From Phycisphaerales bacterium UBA854 (GTDB lineage Bacteria > Planctomycetota > Phycisphaerae > Phycisphaerales > SM1A02), in the NCBI GenBank assembly GCA_002295885.1, contig DBGM01000040.1, positions 72,282 through 125,332 on the forward strand: 53,051 nucleotides of DNA, given 5' to 3'. The translations under genes were made by a program, and so were the position numbers. Positions within the stretch are counted from its first letter, which is position 1, and every line of letters begins with the position of its first letter. The notes beneath the pieces are model-generated. The model did no database searches and was not told the DNA's origin. It was given only the letters and a program-made list of their open reading frames with translations. Below are positions 8,503 to 17,437 of the stretch, one piece after another.

Positions 8503-8910
8503 GCGGTGTGGACTCTATCGGCATCGAAGGGGCCGGCCCGGCAAAGCAGAAACCCCGAATCGTCGCCGATCCGGGGTCTCAGGGTGGCTGTCGGTGGCCG
8601 GTCCGATTGCTCGAACTGGATTTCTCCCCTCCAGCCATCGTCCTCGATCGCGCTTCGCACGGACGGCGACGACGTACCGATCCTACGGTCCCCGGCCGAT
8701 CGTGCGTGCGGCGATCGGGTCGGTGGATAAGTCGGTGATAACACTGTGGATGAATGCACCGGCTCCCGACGGACCCGCGGCGTGCCCGGAATCAGGCGTC
8801 GGCAGAGAGGCCCGGAGGGAGAGGTGAACCGCATTCGGGCCATTGGCGTACCATGGTCCGTCTGCGGGCCGTCCGGCCCGGGATCATCCTGAATCTGGAA
8901 AGGTGTCGTC
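8503..8910. other. 408-bp intergenic region between cstA and the S9 peptidase gene
   Basis: This is the only gap longer than 300 bp. It separates two divergent genes, and I see no convincing ORF, tRNA or repeat in it. It holds a hairpin with a T-rich tail on the cstA strand (8552-8577), an A+T-richer stretch around 8721-8753 with two near-consensus DnaA-box sequences, and a ribosome-binding site (GGAAAGG around 8898-8904) for the downstream gene. Promoters for both genes must lie here, but no -35/-10 pair stands out. Confidence 0.6.
8537..8577 (-). terminator. terminator-like hairpin in the cstA upstream region
   Basis: Read on the minus strand, ACCCCG and ATCG arms (8577-8572 and 8570-8567) pair with CGAT and CGGGGT (8562-8559 and 8557-8552). 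One mismatch interrupts the stem, the loop is GCGA, and TTTCTGCTTT follows. This has the form of an intrinsic terminator pointing toward cstA, about 50 bases before its ATG. It could be a transcription attenuator in a cstA leader, or it could insulate cstA from upstream minus-strand transcription. Confidence 0.4.
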
Positions 8911-11175
8911 ATGTCGAATCCAATGCTGCTGTCGGTGGGAGTTCTTGTCCTGGGTGCCTGCACCCTCCTTCCGGGAACCGCATCCGCCCGGCAGGATGCG
9001 AACACCGGTGAGACGCCGCTGATTCCCCGCTCCGTGCTCTTCGGCAATCCCGAACGCGCCGGCGTGCAGATCAGTCCCGACGGAACCCGGATGAGCTACC
9101 TGGCCCCGCACAACGGAGTGCTGAACGTCTGGGTGGTGCCCGTGGAAGGCGGCGAGGCGGAGGTCGTGACCGACTCCAAGGACCGGCCGATCCGCAGCTA
9201 CACCTGGGCCATCAACGGCGAGCAGCTTCTCTACATGCAGGACGAAGGCGGCAACGAGGACACGCACATCTACGCCGTCGATCTGGCCACGAAGCAGACC
9301 ACGGATCTGACGCCCTTCGAAGGCGTGAAGGCGTCGCTCGCGGGACAGCATCGTGAACGTCCGGACGAGATCCTGGTGTCGATGAACCAGCGCGATCCCC
9401 GGAACATGGACATGCATCGCATGAACACGCGCACGGGCGAAACCACCATGATCTTCCAGAACGACGATGGCTACGCGGGCATGATGCCGGACGACGACTG
9501 GATCATCCGCGGCCGCACCATGATGACCGAGGACGGCGGCACCCGGTTCGATCTGCGCGACGACGCCGAGGGCGAGTGGTACGAGTTCATGAAGGTCCCC
9601 ATGGAGGACTCGATGAACACCCAGCCGATGGGATTTTCCAAGGACGGCAAGACCCTCTACGCGATGGACGCCACCGGCCGTGACACCTCGGCACTGGTCT
9701 CGATGGAGGCCCGGGCGGGCGGTGCAACCGAGCCCACGGTGCTCTTCGCGTCCGACAAGGCGGACGTCGGCGGGGTGTACACCGATCCCGACACCAACGA
9801 GCCCAAGGCCGTCTCGACGAACTACCTGCGCAACACCTGGACGGTGCTCGATCCCGAGCTGCAGGCCGACTACGACGCGATCTCCGGGCTGGACGCGGGC
9901 GACCCCAACATCACGGACTCCACGCTCGACAACCGCACCTGGATCATCGCCTTCAATCAGGATCGCGGACCGGTCAAGTACTGGATCTACGACCGGGACA
10001 CCAAGCAGGGGCGCTACCTGTTCTCGAACCGTCCCGCCATGGAACAGTACGAACTGGCCGCCATGCGTCCGGTGGAGATCACGGCCCGCGACGGCCTCGT
10101 GCTTCCCAGCTACCTCACCGTGCCCGAGGGAGCGGGTCCGTTCCCGACCATCGTGCTCGTCCACGGCGGACCGTGGGCCCGCGACTCCTGGGGTTACAAC
10201 CCGTACCACCAGTGGCTGGCCAACCGCGGCTACGCCGTGCTCTCTCCGAACTTCCGCGGGTCGACCGGATTCGGCAAGTCGTTCCTCAACGCCGGTAACC
10301 GAGAGTGGTACCACGCCATGCAGGACGACGTGAACGACGCCGCCGACTGGGCCGTGAAGGAGGGCATCGCCGACCCGGACCGCGTTGCGGTCATGGGAGG
10401 AAGCTACGGTGGCTACGCCACCCTGGCCGGCATGACCCGTGATCCGGAGAAGTGGGCGTGCGGCGTCGACATCGTCGGGCCTTCGCACGTGGGAACCCTG
10501 CTGTCGACCATTCCCATGTACTGGGAGCCGGTCAAGATCATGTTCACCAAGCGGGTCGGGGGCGTCGACGAGACCGAATGGCTCGATTCCATCTCGCCGC
10601 TGACCCACGTCTCGAACATCAAGCGTCCCTTGCTGATCGCCCAGGGAGCCAACGACCCGCGGGTCAAGGTCTCCGAAAGCGACCAGATCGTCGCCGCAAT
10701 GAACGAGAAGGACATCCCGGTGACCTACGTCGTGTTCCCGGATGAGGGGCACGGGTTCGCCCGGCCGGAGAACAGCATGGCCTTCAACTCCATCACCGAG
10801 CAGTTCCTCGGGGAGCATCTGGGAGGACGGGTCCAGCCCGACGGCGGCGATGTGGCTGCATCCACGGCCCAGCTTCGTGATCTCGGCAATCTCTCCATCG
10901 ACGGGGTGACGACCTGGACGCCTCCGGCCGCGCCCGTTCCGGTCGCGGAGCAGCCTGCTCCCAAGGACGACGGTCAGACGCTGGAATCGCTGACTCCCGC
11001 CCAGCGGGCCGAAGTGCAGCAGTTCCTCAGCAACATCGACAACATCCCCGTGGATCAGCTGGCGATGATGAAGAGCATCCTCGAGGCCCAACGGAGCCAG
11101 GTGCCGGAGTCCGATCTTCCCGTCTTCGATCTCATCCTCAAGGCAATCGACGACAAGCTCAGCTCGGGAGAATGA
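8911..11175 (+). CDS. exported S9-family prolyl oligopeptidase-like peptidase
   Basis: A 754-residue protein with an N-terminal signal peptide (about residues 1-27, ending ASA-RQ). A beta-propeller follows (about 40-390, with TolB/WD-like strands such as SPDGTRMSYL), then an alpha/beta-hydrolase peptidase domain (about 400-655). The catalytic triad can be placed: Ser498 in GGSYGGYATLAGM, Asp582 in GANDPRVKVSES and His614 in DEGHGFARPEN. The fold and order match acylaminoacyl-peptidase and dipeptidyl-peptidase members of S9. A C-terminal tail of about 100 residues, Pro-rich and then helical with SLTPAQRAEVQQFL, is extra to the family. The ATG has GGAAAGG upstream. Likely role: periplasmic peptide degradation. 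The link with the neighbouring CstA (peptide/pyruvate uptake) is only suggestive. Confidence 0.92.
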   Translation: MSNPMLLSVGVLVLGACTLLPGTASARQDANTGETPLIPRSVLFGNPERAGVQISPDGTRMSYLAPHNGVLNVWVVPVEGGEAEVVTDSKDRPIRSYTWAINGEQLLYMQDEGGNEDTHIYAVDLATKQTTDLTPFEGVKASLAGQHRERPDEILVSMNQRDPRNMDMHRMNTRTGETTMIFQNDDGYAGMMPDDDWIIRGRTMMTEDGGTRFDLRDDAEGEWYEFMKVPMEDSMNTQPMGFSKDGKTLYAMDATGRDTSALVSMEARAGGATEPTVLFASDKADVGGVYTDPDTNEPKAVSTNYLRNTWTVLDPELQADYDAISGLDAGDPNITDSTLDNRTWIIAFNQDRGPVKYWIYDRDTKQGRYLFSNRPAMEQYELAAMRPVEITARDGLVLPSYLTVPEGAGPFPTIVLVHGGPWARDSWGYNPYHQWLANRGYAVLSPNFRGSTGFGKSFLNAGNREWYHAMQDDVNDAADWAVKEGIADPDRVAVMGGSYGGYATLAGMTRDPEKWACGVDIVGPSHVGTLLSTIPMYWEPVKIMFTKRVGGVDETEWLDSISPLTHVSNIKRPLLIAQGANDPRVKVSESDQIVAAMNEKDIPVTYVVFPDEGHGFARPENSMAFNSITEQFLGEHLGGRVQPDGGDVAASTAQLRDLGNLSIDGVTTWTPPAAPVPVAEQPAPKDDGQTLESLTPAQRAEVQQFLSNIDNIPVDQLAMMKSILEAQRSQVPESDLPVFDLILKAIDDKLSSGE

Positions 11176-11193
11176 GCCGTCCCCGCCGGTCGG

Positions 11194-12618
11194 TCACGAG
11201 CGGCGACGATCCCATGGGCCGGTGATGGCCAGCGTCATGCCGGGGTTCTGGATGTTGACGAACAGCGTCGATCCGTCGGGTGAGAACACGGCGCCGGCGA
11301 ACTCGGATTGGTTGAGCATGTTGCGGGCGATGCGGTAGATGGACCCCTCCGGGGTCACGCCCAGCAGGAACTGGTCCTCGTACCCGTCCTCGCACACCAC
11401 CAGATCGCCCCAGGGCGCGACGGTGAGGTTGTCGGCGTGCTCGATCACGGTGGCGTCGTTGGGCTCGACGAAGAGTTCCAGTCGTCCGCCCGCTTCGGCG
11501 TCCTTGCCGGTCCCCTCGACGTGCGGCTCCGCGGGGGTGTACTTCCAGATCTGACCCCGCTGATTGCGTCCGCCGGTGGTGCAGGCGAAGTAGACGACCT
11601 GATTGCCGAACCACATGCCCTCGCCCCGTGCGAACCGGGCTGAGCCGCGGTCGAAGCCCTGGTAGCGAAGCGAATCGTCGGGCGATTCGACCTCGTCGAG
11701 ATCGATCCACCGGGTGGCCAGCACGGTGCCCGTCGGGATCGCGGGGGACTCGGCGTCGGGCCAGTTGCGGAGGTCACGCGAAGGCTGATCGACGATGGCC
11801 AGCGCCTGCAGTCGACCGCCTTCCAGCAGACGATCCGGTTTCACCGGGATGTACCGCAGCAGGATCCCGTCGTTGCGGTCTTCGGTCATGTAGACGATGC
11901 CGGTCCGCGGATCGACCGCCACCGCCTCGTGATTGAGGCGTCCCATGGGCTTGATGGGAACGGGTTCGATCAGCGTGGGCTCGACGGTGGCCGGGACCTC
12001 GAAGCACCAGCCGTGCGTGCGGGCCCGACCGAGTTCGTCTCCGGGGCCGACCACGGATTCCTCGCAGCTGATCCAGGTGTCGCGCGGCGTCATGCCGCCG
12101 GCGCAGTTGTGTTCGGTGCCGACCAGACTCATCGCATGGTGGACGAGTTCACCCGGCTCACGACCACCCTTGGTGTCGTAGACCAGGGTGGTGGTACCGC
12201 CGCGGGAGGGTGCGAATCCCTCCCGTCCCGGATCGAAGATCCTCGTCCGGTCGATCGAGGCGAGTCCGTCGCCGCCGGCGTCGAACGGACCGACCGTGTC
12301 GTGACCGGGCGAGATCTCGTGGTTGCGGACCAGGATGGTCAGGCCGTCGGGGCCGGGAACGACTCCCATGCCGTCGTGTTTGCCGGGTACGAGAAGGCCG
12401 TCATTCATCCGCTGACCGGCGTAGGAGCACACCCGGGCGCGGAAGCCCGCCGGAAGGCTCACGTACTGCGAGCCTTCGTCCGTCAGCGGTCCGTAGCCCG
12501 GACGTGCCAGTTGATTCAGGACCGGAACCTCGTCGGCCATGACGCGGCGCAGTCCGGCGAAGCCGGCCGAGAGGGCGATCGATCGCTGGATGAAATGGCG
12601 GCGGGAGAGTGTGGACAC
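11194..12618 (-). CDS. phoX: Tat-exported PhoX-like (DUF839) phosphatase
   Basis: A 474-residue protein of the DUF839/PhoX family of calcium- and iron-dependent alkaline phosphatases. The N-terminus carries a twin-arginine signal, LSRRHFIQRSIALSAGFAG, so it is folded before export. GTG 12618 is chosen because the Tat motif lies right after it and GAGG precedes it; 33 codons upstream are open but not signal-like. Family features include SLPAGFRARVCSYAG, ILVRNHEISPGH, NCAGGMTPRDTWISCEES (metal-site region), GRLNHEAVAVDPRTGIVYMTEDR and ARGEGMWFGNQVVYFACTTGG, then NADNLTVAPWGDLVVCEDG-like segments at the end. PhoX enzymes are often in the Pho regulon, and phoBR lies 8 kb away, but no TGAAC direct repeat was seen before this gene. 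Phosphatase activity itself is not proven by sequence. Confidence 0.85.
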   Translation of the reverse strand: MSTLSRRHFIQRSIALSAGFAGLRRVMADEVPVLNQLARPGYGPLTDEGSQYVSLPAGFRARVCSYAGQRMNDGLLVPGKHDGMGVVPGPDGLTILVRNHEISPGHDTVGPFDAGGDGLASIDRTRIFDPGREGFAPSRGGTTTLVYDTKGGREPGELVHHAMSLVGTEHNCAGGMTPRDTWISCEESVVGPGDELGRARTHGWCFEVPATVEPTLIEPVPIKPMGRLNHEAVAVDPRTGIVYMTEDRNDGILLRYIPVKPDRLLEGGRLQALAIVDQPSRDLRNWPDAESPAIPTGTVLATRWIDLDEVESPDDSLRYQGFDRGSARFARGEGMWFGNQVVYFACTTGGRNQRGQIWKYTPAEPHVEGTGKDAEAGGRLELFVEPNDATVIEHADNLTVAPWGDLVVCEDGYEDQFLLGVTPEGSIYRIARNMLNQSEFAGAVFSPDGSTLFVNIQNPGMTLAITGPWDRRRS

Positions 12619-12728
12619 GGGTACCTCGACTGGGCAGGTACGGTCGGAAGCCGTATCGTGCCTCCTGCACCATACGCCGAGCGGGGCGTCGGGTGCAGCG
12701 GCACGGTTGGAATTCACGGAATCTCGAC

Positions 12729-13631
12729 ATGCAGCACGTTGCGCTCATTGCCAATCCCGTCTCCGGTTCCGGACGCAGTCTCGCGACGGCCCGGTCGCTC
12801 GCCGACGGTCTTCGGCATCGTGGTTTCGATGTGCGTCTCGTTCCCACCGAGTTGTCGGATCCGCAGGCGTGGCTCGATCCGACGCTGGAAACGGTCGACG
12901 CGGCGCTGGTCGTGGGGGGCGACGGCACACTGCGCATGGTGGCGGAAAGTCTGGTCCGCTGTTCGACTCCCTGCTGGCAGGTCCCCTGCGGCACCGAGAA
13001 TCTGTTCGCCCGCGGACTGGGAATGAGCGCGGATGAAGCAGCCATTAATTCCGCACTGGTCTCGGCTCGGGTCCGCGATCTGGATGCCGCCCGGGCGAAC
13101 GGTTCCCTGTCCCTGCTCATGGCCAGCGTCGGCTTCGACGCGTCGGTCGTGCACGATCTGTCCGCACGTCGGACCGGTGCGATCAGTCACTGGACCTACG
13201 TGCCCTGCATGCTCCGTCAGCTTCTGCATTGGCGTCCCAGCCGCATGTCGATGCGACTGGACGACCGGATGGTTCTCGACGGGGAAGCGGGCTGGTGCTT
13301 CATCTGCAACAGCCGGGAGTACGGGGCCCGTTTCGATCCGGCACCGGAGGCCGACATGACCGACGGACTGCTCGATGTGGTCTTCCTGCCCACCCGTTCG
13401 CGCACGCAGGTGCTGGCCTGGATGGCCCGGGCCCACTCGGGACGTCATCTCGGTCGCGATGGCGTCCTCTGCGAACGGGCGCAACGCGTGCAGCTCGAGT
13501 TCGCGTCGCCCGTCCCCTGGCAGCTCGACGGCGACATGCCGCCGCCGGAGGCCGAGCCGGTGGTCGACAGCCTCACCGTGGAGTGTCTTCCGGCGGCCTT
13601 GAAGGTCCTGTGGCCTTCTGAGCGGGGTTGA
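12729..13631 (+). CDS. diacylglycerol/lipid kinase family protein
   Basis: A 300-residue member of the DAGK_cat (LCB5/DgkB/YegS) family. The N-terminal nucleotide-binding half has the opening ALIANPVSGSGRS and the diagnostic GGDGT in VVGGDGTLRMVAESL (about residues 60-74), followed by PCGTENLFARGLGM. The C-terminal beta-sandwich half includes ASVGFDASVV, SREYGARFDPAPEADMTDGLLDVVFLP and, near the end, PWQLDGD. Members phosphorylate diacylglycerol, ceramide or related lipids. ATG 12729 is preferred over an upstream in-frame ATG at 12609 because the family starts here. The start lies about 110 bp from the divergent phoX start, so the two share one short promoter region. Confidence 0.9.
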   Translation: MQHVALIANPVSGSGRSLATARSLADGLRHRGFDVRLVPTELSDPQAWLDPTLETVDAALVVGGDGTLRMVAESLVRCSTPCWQVPCGTENLFARGLGMSADEAAINSALVSARVRDLDAARANGSLSLLMASVGFDASVVHDLSARRTGAISHWTYVPCMLRQLLHWRPSRMSMRLDDRMVLDGEAGWCFICNSREYGARFDPAPEADMTDGLLDVVFLPTRSRTQVLAWMARAHSGRHLGRDGVLCERAQRVQLEFASPVPWQLDGDMPPPEAEPVVDSLTVECLPAALKVLWPSERG

Positions 13632-13748
13632 GGCGTCCGCACCCCCTCGAAATGCCTTCATTTCCTTGCATGGTCCTTCGATGGTGATACCTTGGATCCT
13701 GAGGAGGTCCGAGATCGCCGCAGGACGGTTGCTCGGGGAGGAGACGCC

Positions 13749-14858
13749 ATGATGTCCAGATTTCTGTTGTTGCTGTGCCTCGGGTGCGCGATTCACGCTT
13801 TCGCCCCGTCCACGTCCGCGGCCGACCGCGGGCCACAGTTCGAGGAGGACGATGACGCGGGCAGTCTGCCGGCCACGTCCAAGAAGGTGCAGGGCAACGG
13901 ACCGCTGCTGCTCATCGCGGGTCGGCTCGAAGGATCCAATCGTGGCCAGGGCGACTACCAGGACATGTACGAGATCCTGATCTCCCAACCCGGCTCGTTG
14001 CGTCTGGAAGTCCCGGAGGTGAGTGAAGGCCTGAATGCACAGCTGTTCCTGTTCGACGCCGACGGGCGTGGTCTGCTGGCCAACGACGATTCGCTGCCCG
14101 GGGGCGGGGAAGGGCAGCCGTCGCTCAATCCCGTTCTTCCCGGTGCGTCCACCGACGGTACGGATGTGGTCATCCAGGAGCCGGGCACCTACTTCATCGC
14201 GATCTCCGGAGCTCCCAGCCGCCCGCGCAGTCCGGAAGGCGACATCTTCTTCTTCAATCCCCAGACTCCCTTCGAAGTGTCCGGTCCGGACGGCCAGGGC
14301 GGTGGTCTGCCGATCACCACCTGGGGACCTCCCGTCGGGGACACCGGCAGCTACGTCATCTCCCTGAGCGGAGTCAGCTTCCTGCCCCCGTCACCCGGCG
14401 CCTGCTGCCTGCCCGGTGGAGACTGCGTCGAAGTGCTCGAGGAGGTCTGCGCTGACAACAACGGCACCTTCGCGGGGGACGGCGTCTCGTGCGACGTCAT
14501 CGACTGCAACATCGGTGCGTGCTGCTTCCTCAAGGAGTACTGCTACTGGGAATGCCTGCCGTTGGCCGAATCCGACTGCGTCACCCGCTACGCCGCGACC
14601 TGGTACGGTCCCGCCTCCAAGTGCGAGGACATCAGCTGTCCCGATCCCTGCTACGGCGCCTGCTGCGTCGACGGTGGATGCGTCCTGACCGTCCAGGCCC
14701 TCTGCGACGCCCAGGAGGGGACGTTCCATCCGTACACCATGTGCGCGGACGTCGAGTGCCAGAGCGGCGACGACTGCCGGGGAGACGTCAACGGGGACGG
14801 GACGGTGAACGTGCTGGATCTGCTGGACGTCATCCAGAACTGGGGCACCTGCCCGTAG
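13749..14858 (+). CDS. secreted protein with Cys-rich GACC repeats and C-terminal dockerin-like motif
   Basis: A 369-residue exported protein of unknown function. It has a signal peptide (about residues 1-25, ending TSA-AD) and a beta-rich domain (about 50-215) resembling bacterial pre-peptidase/PPC-type domains (PGSLRLEVPE, QLFLFDADGRGLLANDDS, PGTYFIAIS). Three tandem Cys-rich repeats of about 37 residues follow (about 218-340), each opening GACC and closing with Cys-x-x-x-Cys. The last 25 residues are a single dockerin-like EF-hand, GDVNGDGTVNVLDLLDVIQNW. The same tail occurs on three other proteins in the window. Two ATGs are adjacent (13749 and 13752) after GGGGAGGAG; the first is used here. 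It ends two bases from the end of the convergent kinase gene. Confidence 0.85.
   Translation: MMSRFLLLLCLGCAIHAFAPSTSAADRGPQFEEDDDAGSLPATSKKVQGNGPLLLIAGRLEGSNRGQGDYQDMYEILISQPGSLRLEVPEVSEGLNAQLFLFDADGRGLLANDDSLPGGGEGQPSLNPVLPGASTDGTDVVIQEPGTYFIAISGAPSRPRSPEGDIFFFNPQTPFEVSGPDGQGGGLPITTWGPPVGDTGSYVISLSGVSFLPPSPGACCLPGGDCVEVLEEVCADNNGTFAGDGVSCDVIDCNIGACCFLKEYCYWECLPLAESDCVTRYAATWYGPASKCEDISCPDPCYGACCVDGGCVLTVQALCDAQEGTFHPYTMCADVECQSGDDCRGDVNGDGTVNVLDLLDVIQNWGTCP
14400..14770 (+). repeat. three tandem Cys-rich GACC protein repeats
   Basis: Coding repeats inside the secreted protein ending at 14858. Each unit has GACC, about 5 residues to the next Cys, a further Cys, a Gly-rich stretch and a terminal CxxxxC-like pair. 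The units are diverged at the DNA level. The same repeat type occurs four times in the protein at 27217-28743. Confidence 0.8.
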
Positions 14859-14860
14859 GC

Positions 14861-17437
14861 TCAGGGCCCCTCGGAGTCGATCAGGTTCCGGATCCGTTCG
14901 CCGCGGTCGGGTCGTCCCGTCCGTTCGTACAGATCGATCATCGCCATCGCGGTTTCACGGGCCTGCGGCGACTGCGGCCCGGGCCCTTCGTCCGATGAGA
15001 GGACCTTCCACGCCTCGTTCAGCATCGCTTCGGCCTCTTCCATTCGTCCGGCGGCGAGCAGTGCGCGACCCAGATTCGATTCCGTCCAGGCGATCCGGGC
15101 CGGCGTATCGCCGCGGTTCCTGCGTTCGACCCGGATGGCGTCCAGCAGTGCGATGGCCTCGTCGATCCGTCCGGTGCGCAGATTGATCCGCGCCAGCAGT
15201 TCCCTGCTGTCGGACAACTGGTAGTGGTCCGGTTCGAGCACGTCGCTCCGGATCGCCAGTGCTTCCGCGGCCAGCGTCCCGGCCCGATCGTACTGCTCCC
15301 GTTGGAGGAGCACGCTCGAGAGGGCCTGCTTGCCGGTGGCGATCTGCAGCCGATTGCCCGCATCCGCGTCGCGGACGTCACGGGACTCCGCCTGCAGCCG
15401 TCGCAGCCCCGCCTCCTTGATCCGCAGCGACTCCTCGATGTGATCGCTCGCGGCCTCGAGGTCGCCGGTGCGGAAGTGGCACATGCCGATGTTGTGCTTC
15501 AGGCGTGCGACACGCCAGTCGTCGTCGCCGGGCTGGTTGTCGAGCAGCTCGATGGACTTCGTATAGAAGCCGATGGCCTCCTCCGGTCGGGATCGGGAGA
15601 GCAGCAGCCCCAGCCCGTTGAAGACGCTGGCCTGTGCGGCCTCGAGCGGTCCGCGATCACGTTCGCCTGCGGTGTTCAGCAGTCGGTCGTACATGGCCAG
15701 TGATTCACGCAGGTACGCCTCCGCCTCCTCCGCGCGTTGCAGGTGGCGGTAGGTCGATCCGAGTTGCTGCAGCGAGTCCGCGATGTCCGGGTGGGGGGGG
15801 ATCAGCGTGCGACGGCGGATGTCCAGGCAGCGCTGGAAGTACTCGCTCGCCTTGTCCCACCGCCCCTGCTTGTAGGCGATCCGACCGAGATTGCGCAGCG
15901 TGCGGGCGGCTTCCGGGCTGGTGTCCAGCGCTGCGTCGGGAATGGCGGCGTAGGCCCGCTCCAGATGGCGCTGGGCGAGGTCGTAGCGGTCGAAGCCGAT
16001 GAAGCTCTCGCCGAGATCGTTGTAGATGCGGGAGCTGATGTCCGGGTCGTCGCCCAGGTCCGCCTGCACCACCTCCGACCACGCCAGGAGCATGTCCACC
16101 GCGGTGGTGGCCGTTGAGCCCCGCTGGACGTTCTCCGGGTCCGCCGAGGCGATGACGTTCGACGCCATGCCCAGGGTTCCCGCCAGACGCTGGTTGGCGA
16201 TCGTCACCTTCGTGAACAGCACCGACATGGTGATTGCGAAGGCGATCAGGAGCAGCACGAAGCCTGCAGCCAGGGAGACGGGCAGTCGATGCCTGCGGAC
16301 GTACTTCCGGAGTACGTACCACGCGTCGTCGCGGCGGGCGAGGATGGGCTCGCCGTTGAGCCAGTGCTCCAGGTCATCGGCCAGGTCGCGGACCGACTGG
16401 AAGCGGCGGTCCGGATCCTTGGCCAGGGCCATCAGGAGGATGGTCTCCAGATCGCGGTCGAATCCGGGGTCCACCGAGGTGGGGCGCGTCGGCTGGACCT
16501 CCATGATGCCCTTGATCATGTCGTTGATGCTTCCGCCCAGCTCGTAGGGCCGTTGGTCCAGCAGGAGTTCGTAGAGGATCACGCCCAGGGCGTAGACGTC
16601 GGTCCGGGTGTCGATCAGTTCGGGATCGCCGCTGACCTGTTCGGGCGATGCGTAGGCGAAGGTGCCCATGAACTCTCCGGCGGCGGTCGCCGCCATGGCC
16701 GTGTCGGTCATGGCTTCGGGACCGACGACCTTGGCGAGTCCGAAGTCGAGGACGTGCGGTTCGCACTCGTCGTCGACGAGGATGTTCAGGGGCTTGAGGT
16801 CGCGGTGGATGATGGCCCGCAGGTGGGCCGAGTTGACCGCCGCACAGACCTTCAGGAAGACCCCGATGCGTTCGCGTCGATCCGGAACGCGGCCTTCCTC
16901 GGAGCCGTCCGGCATCCGGAACACGTTCAGCGGAACGCCCTTGATGTACTCCATCGCGGTGAAGAGCCGCCCGTCGGGGGTCACGCCGCTGTCGAACACC
17001 GTGACGATGTTGGGGTGCTTCATCGACGCGACGAGTTCCACCTCGCGCTCGAAGCGCTGCTTCTGCCGCTCGGTGGTGAAGGCCGCCTGGATGATCATCT
17101 TCAGGGCGACTTCGCGCTTGGTCCGCAGTTGGCGTGCGAGGTAGACCACACCCTGCCCGCCCCGGTCCAGCTCCCGGATGATCTCGTAGCCATCGGGGGC
17201 GGGCTGCTCGGTGATGGGCGCCGGCCCCCTGACCCGGTCGCGGTTGGCCTCGATGAAGTCCGAGAGGAAGTCCTGGTCCTTCTGCAGCGCTTCGAGTTCC
17301 GCCTGCACGGAACCATCCTCGTCCCATCGGCTGAGGTACTCCAGCACGTGCGAGCTCATGGTCGCCCCGGCGGCGATTGCCTCCAGCTCCTCGTGGGTCG
17401 GCCGTGGGGGCGGGGGGGTGTCGCCGGAGGAGGTCAT
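14861..17437 (-). CDS. membrane Ser/Thr protein kinase with TPR C-terminus
   Basis: An 858-residue Hanks-type kinase. Kinase domain about residues 82-360: Gly-rich loop DRGGQGVVYLA (91-101), ATP-anchoring Lys113 in VALK, catalytic HRDLKPLN (Asp213), DFGLA (Asp231) and ASPEQ (263-267). A transmembrane helix follows (about 385-409). The C-terminal 430 residues, presumably outside the cytoplasm, are tetratricopeptide-like (for example IAYKQGRWDKASEYFQRCLDIRRR and AEEAEAYLRESLAMYDR). The start ATG at 17437 overlaps the stop of the ECF sigma gene by four bases (ATGA), so the pair is co-translated. Kinase genes adjoining ECF genes are a recognised planctomycete arrangement in which the kinase is proposed to activate the sigma factor by phosphorylation. 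No anti-sigma gene is present. Confidence 0.93.
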   Translation of the reverse strand: MTSSGDTPPPPRPTHEELEAIAAGATMSSHVLEYLSRWDEDGSVQAELEALQKDQDFLSDFIEANRDRVRGPAPITEQPAPDGYEIIRELDRGGQGVVYLARQLRTKREVALKMIIQAAFTTERQKQRFEREVELVASMKHPNIVTVFDSGVTPDGRLFTAMEYIKGVPLNVFRMPDGSEEGRVPDRRERIGVFLKVCAAVNSAHLRAIIHRDLKPLNILVDDECEPHVLDFGLAKVVGPEAMTDTAMAATAAGEFMGTFAYASPEQVSGDPELIDTRTDVYALGVILYELLLDQRPYELGGSINDMIKGIMEVQPTRPTSVDPGFDRDLETILLMALAKDPDRRFQSVRDLADDLEHWLNGEPILARRDDAWYVLRKYVRRHRLPVSLAAGFVLLLIAFAITMSVLFTKVTIANQRLAGTLGMASNVIASADPENVQRGSTATTAVDMLLAWSEVVQADLGDDPDISSRIYNDLGESFIGFDRYDLAQRHLERAYAAIPDAALDTSPEAARTLRNLGRIAYKQGRWDKASEYFQRCLDIRRRTLIPPHPDIADSLQQLGSTYRHLQRAEEAEAYLRESLAMYDRLLNTAGERDRGPLEAAQASVFNGLGLLLSRSRPEEAIGFYTKSIELLDNQPGDDDWRVARLKHNIGMCHFRTGDLEAASDHIEESLRIKEAGLRRLQAESRDVRDADAGNRLQIATGKQALSSVLLQREQYDRAGTLAAEALAIRSDVLEPDHYQLSDSRELLARINLRTGRIDEAIALLDAIRVERRNRGDTPARIAWTESNLGRALLAAGRMEEAEAMLNEAWKVLSSDEGPGPQSPQARETAMAMIDLYERTGRPDRGERIRNLIDSEGP

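Noticed and set aside
5480..8524. Minus-strand reading frame of 1014 aa across pit and cstA
   Set aside because: It overlaps two clearly identified genes and reads as Arg/Pro/Asp-rich shadow sequence.
8610..8640. tRNA-like TTCGAGC loop sequence on the minus strand
   Set aside because: The flanking bases do not form a T stem, and no acceptor or anticodon arms can be drawn.
8884..11091. Minus-strand frame of 735 aa opposite the S9 peptidase
   Set aside because: The plus-strand protein has a signal peptide and full catalytic triad; the opposite frame has no family features.
12619..12728. Pho box before phoX
   Set aside because: No TGAAC direct repeat at 11-bp spacing was found in the interval.
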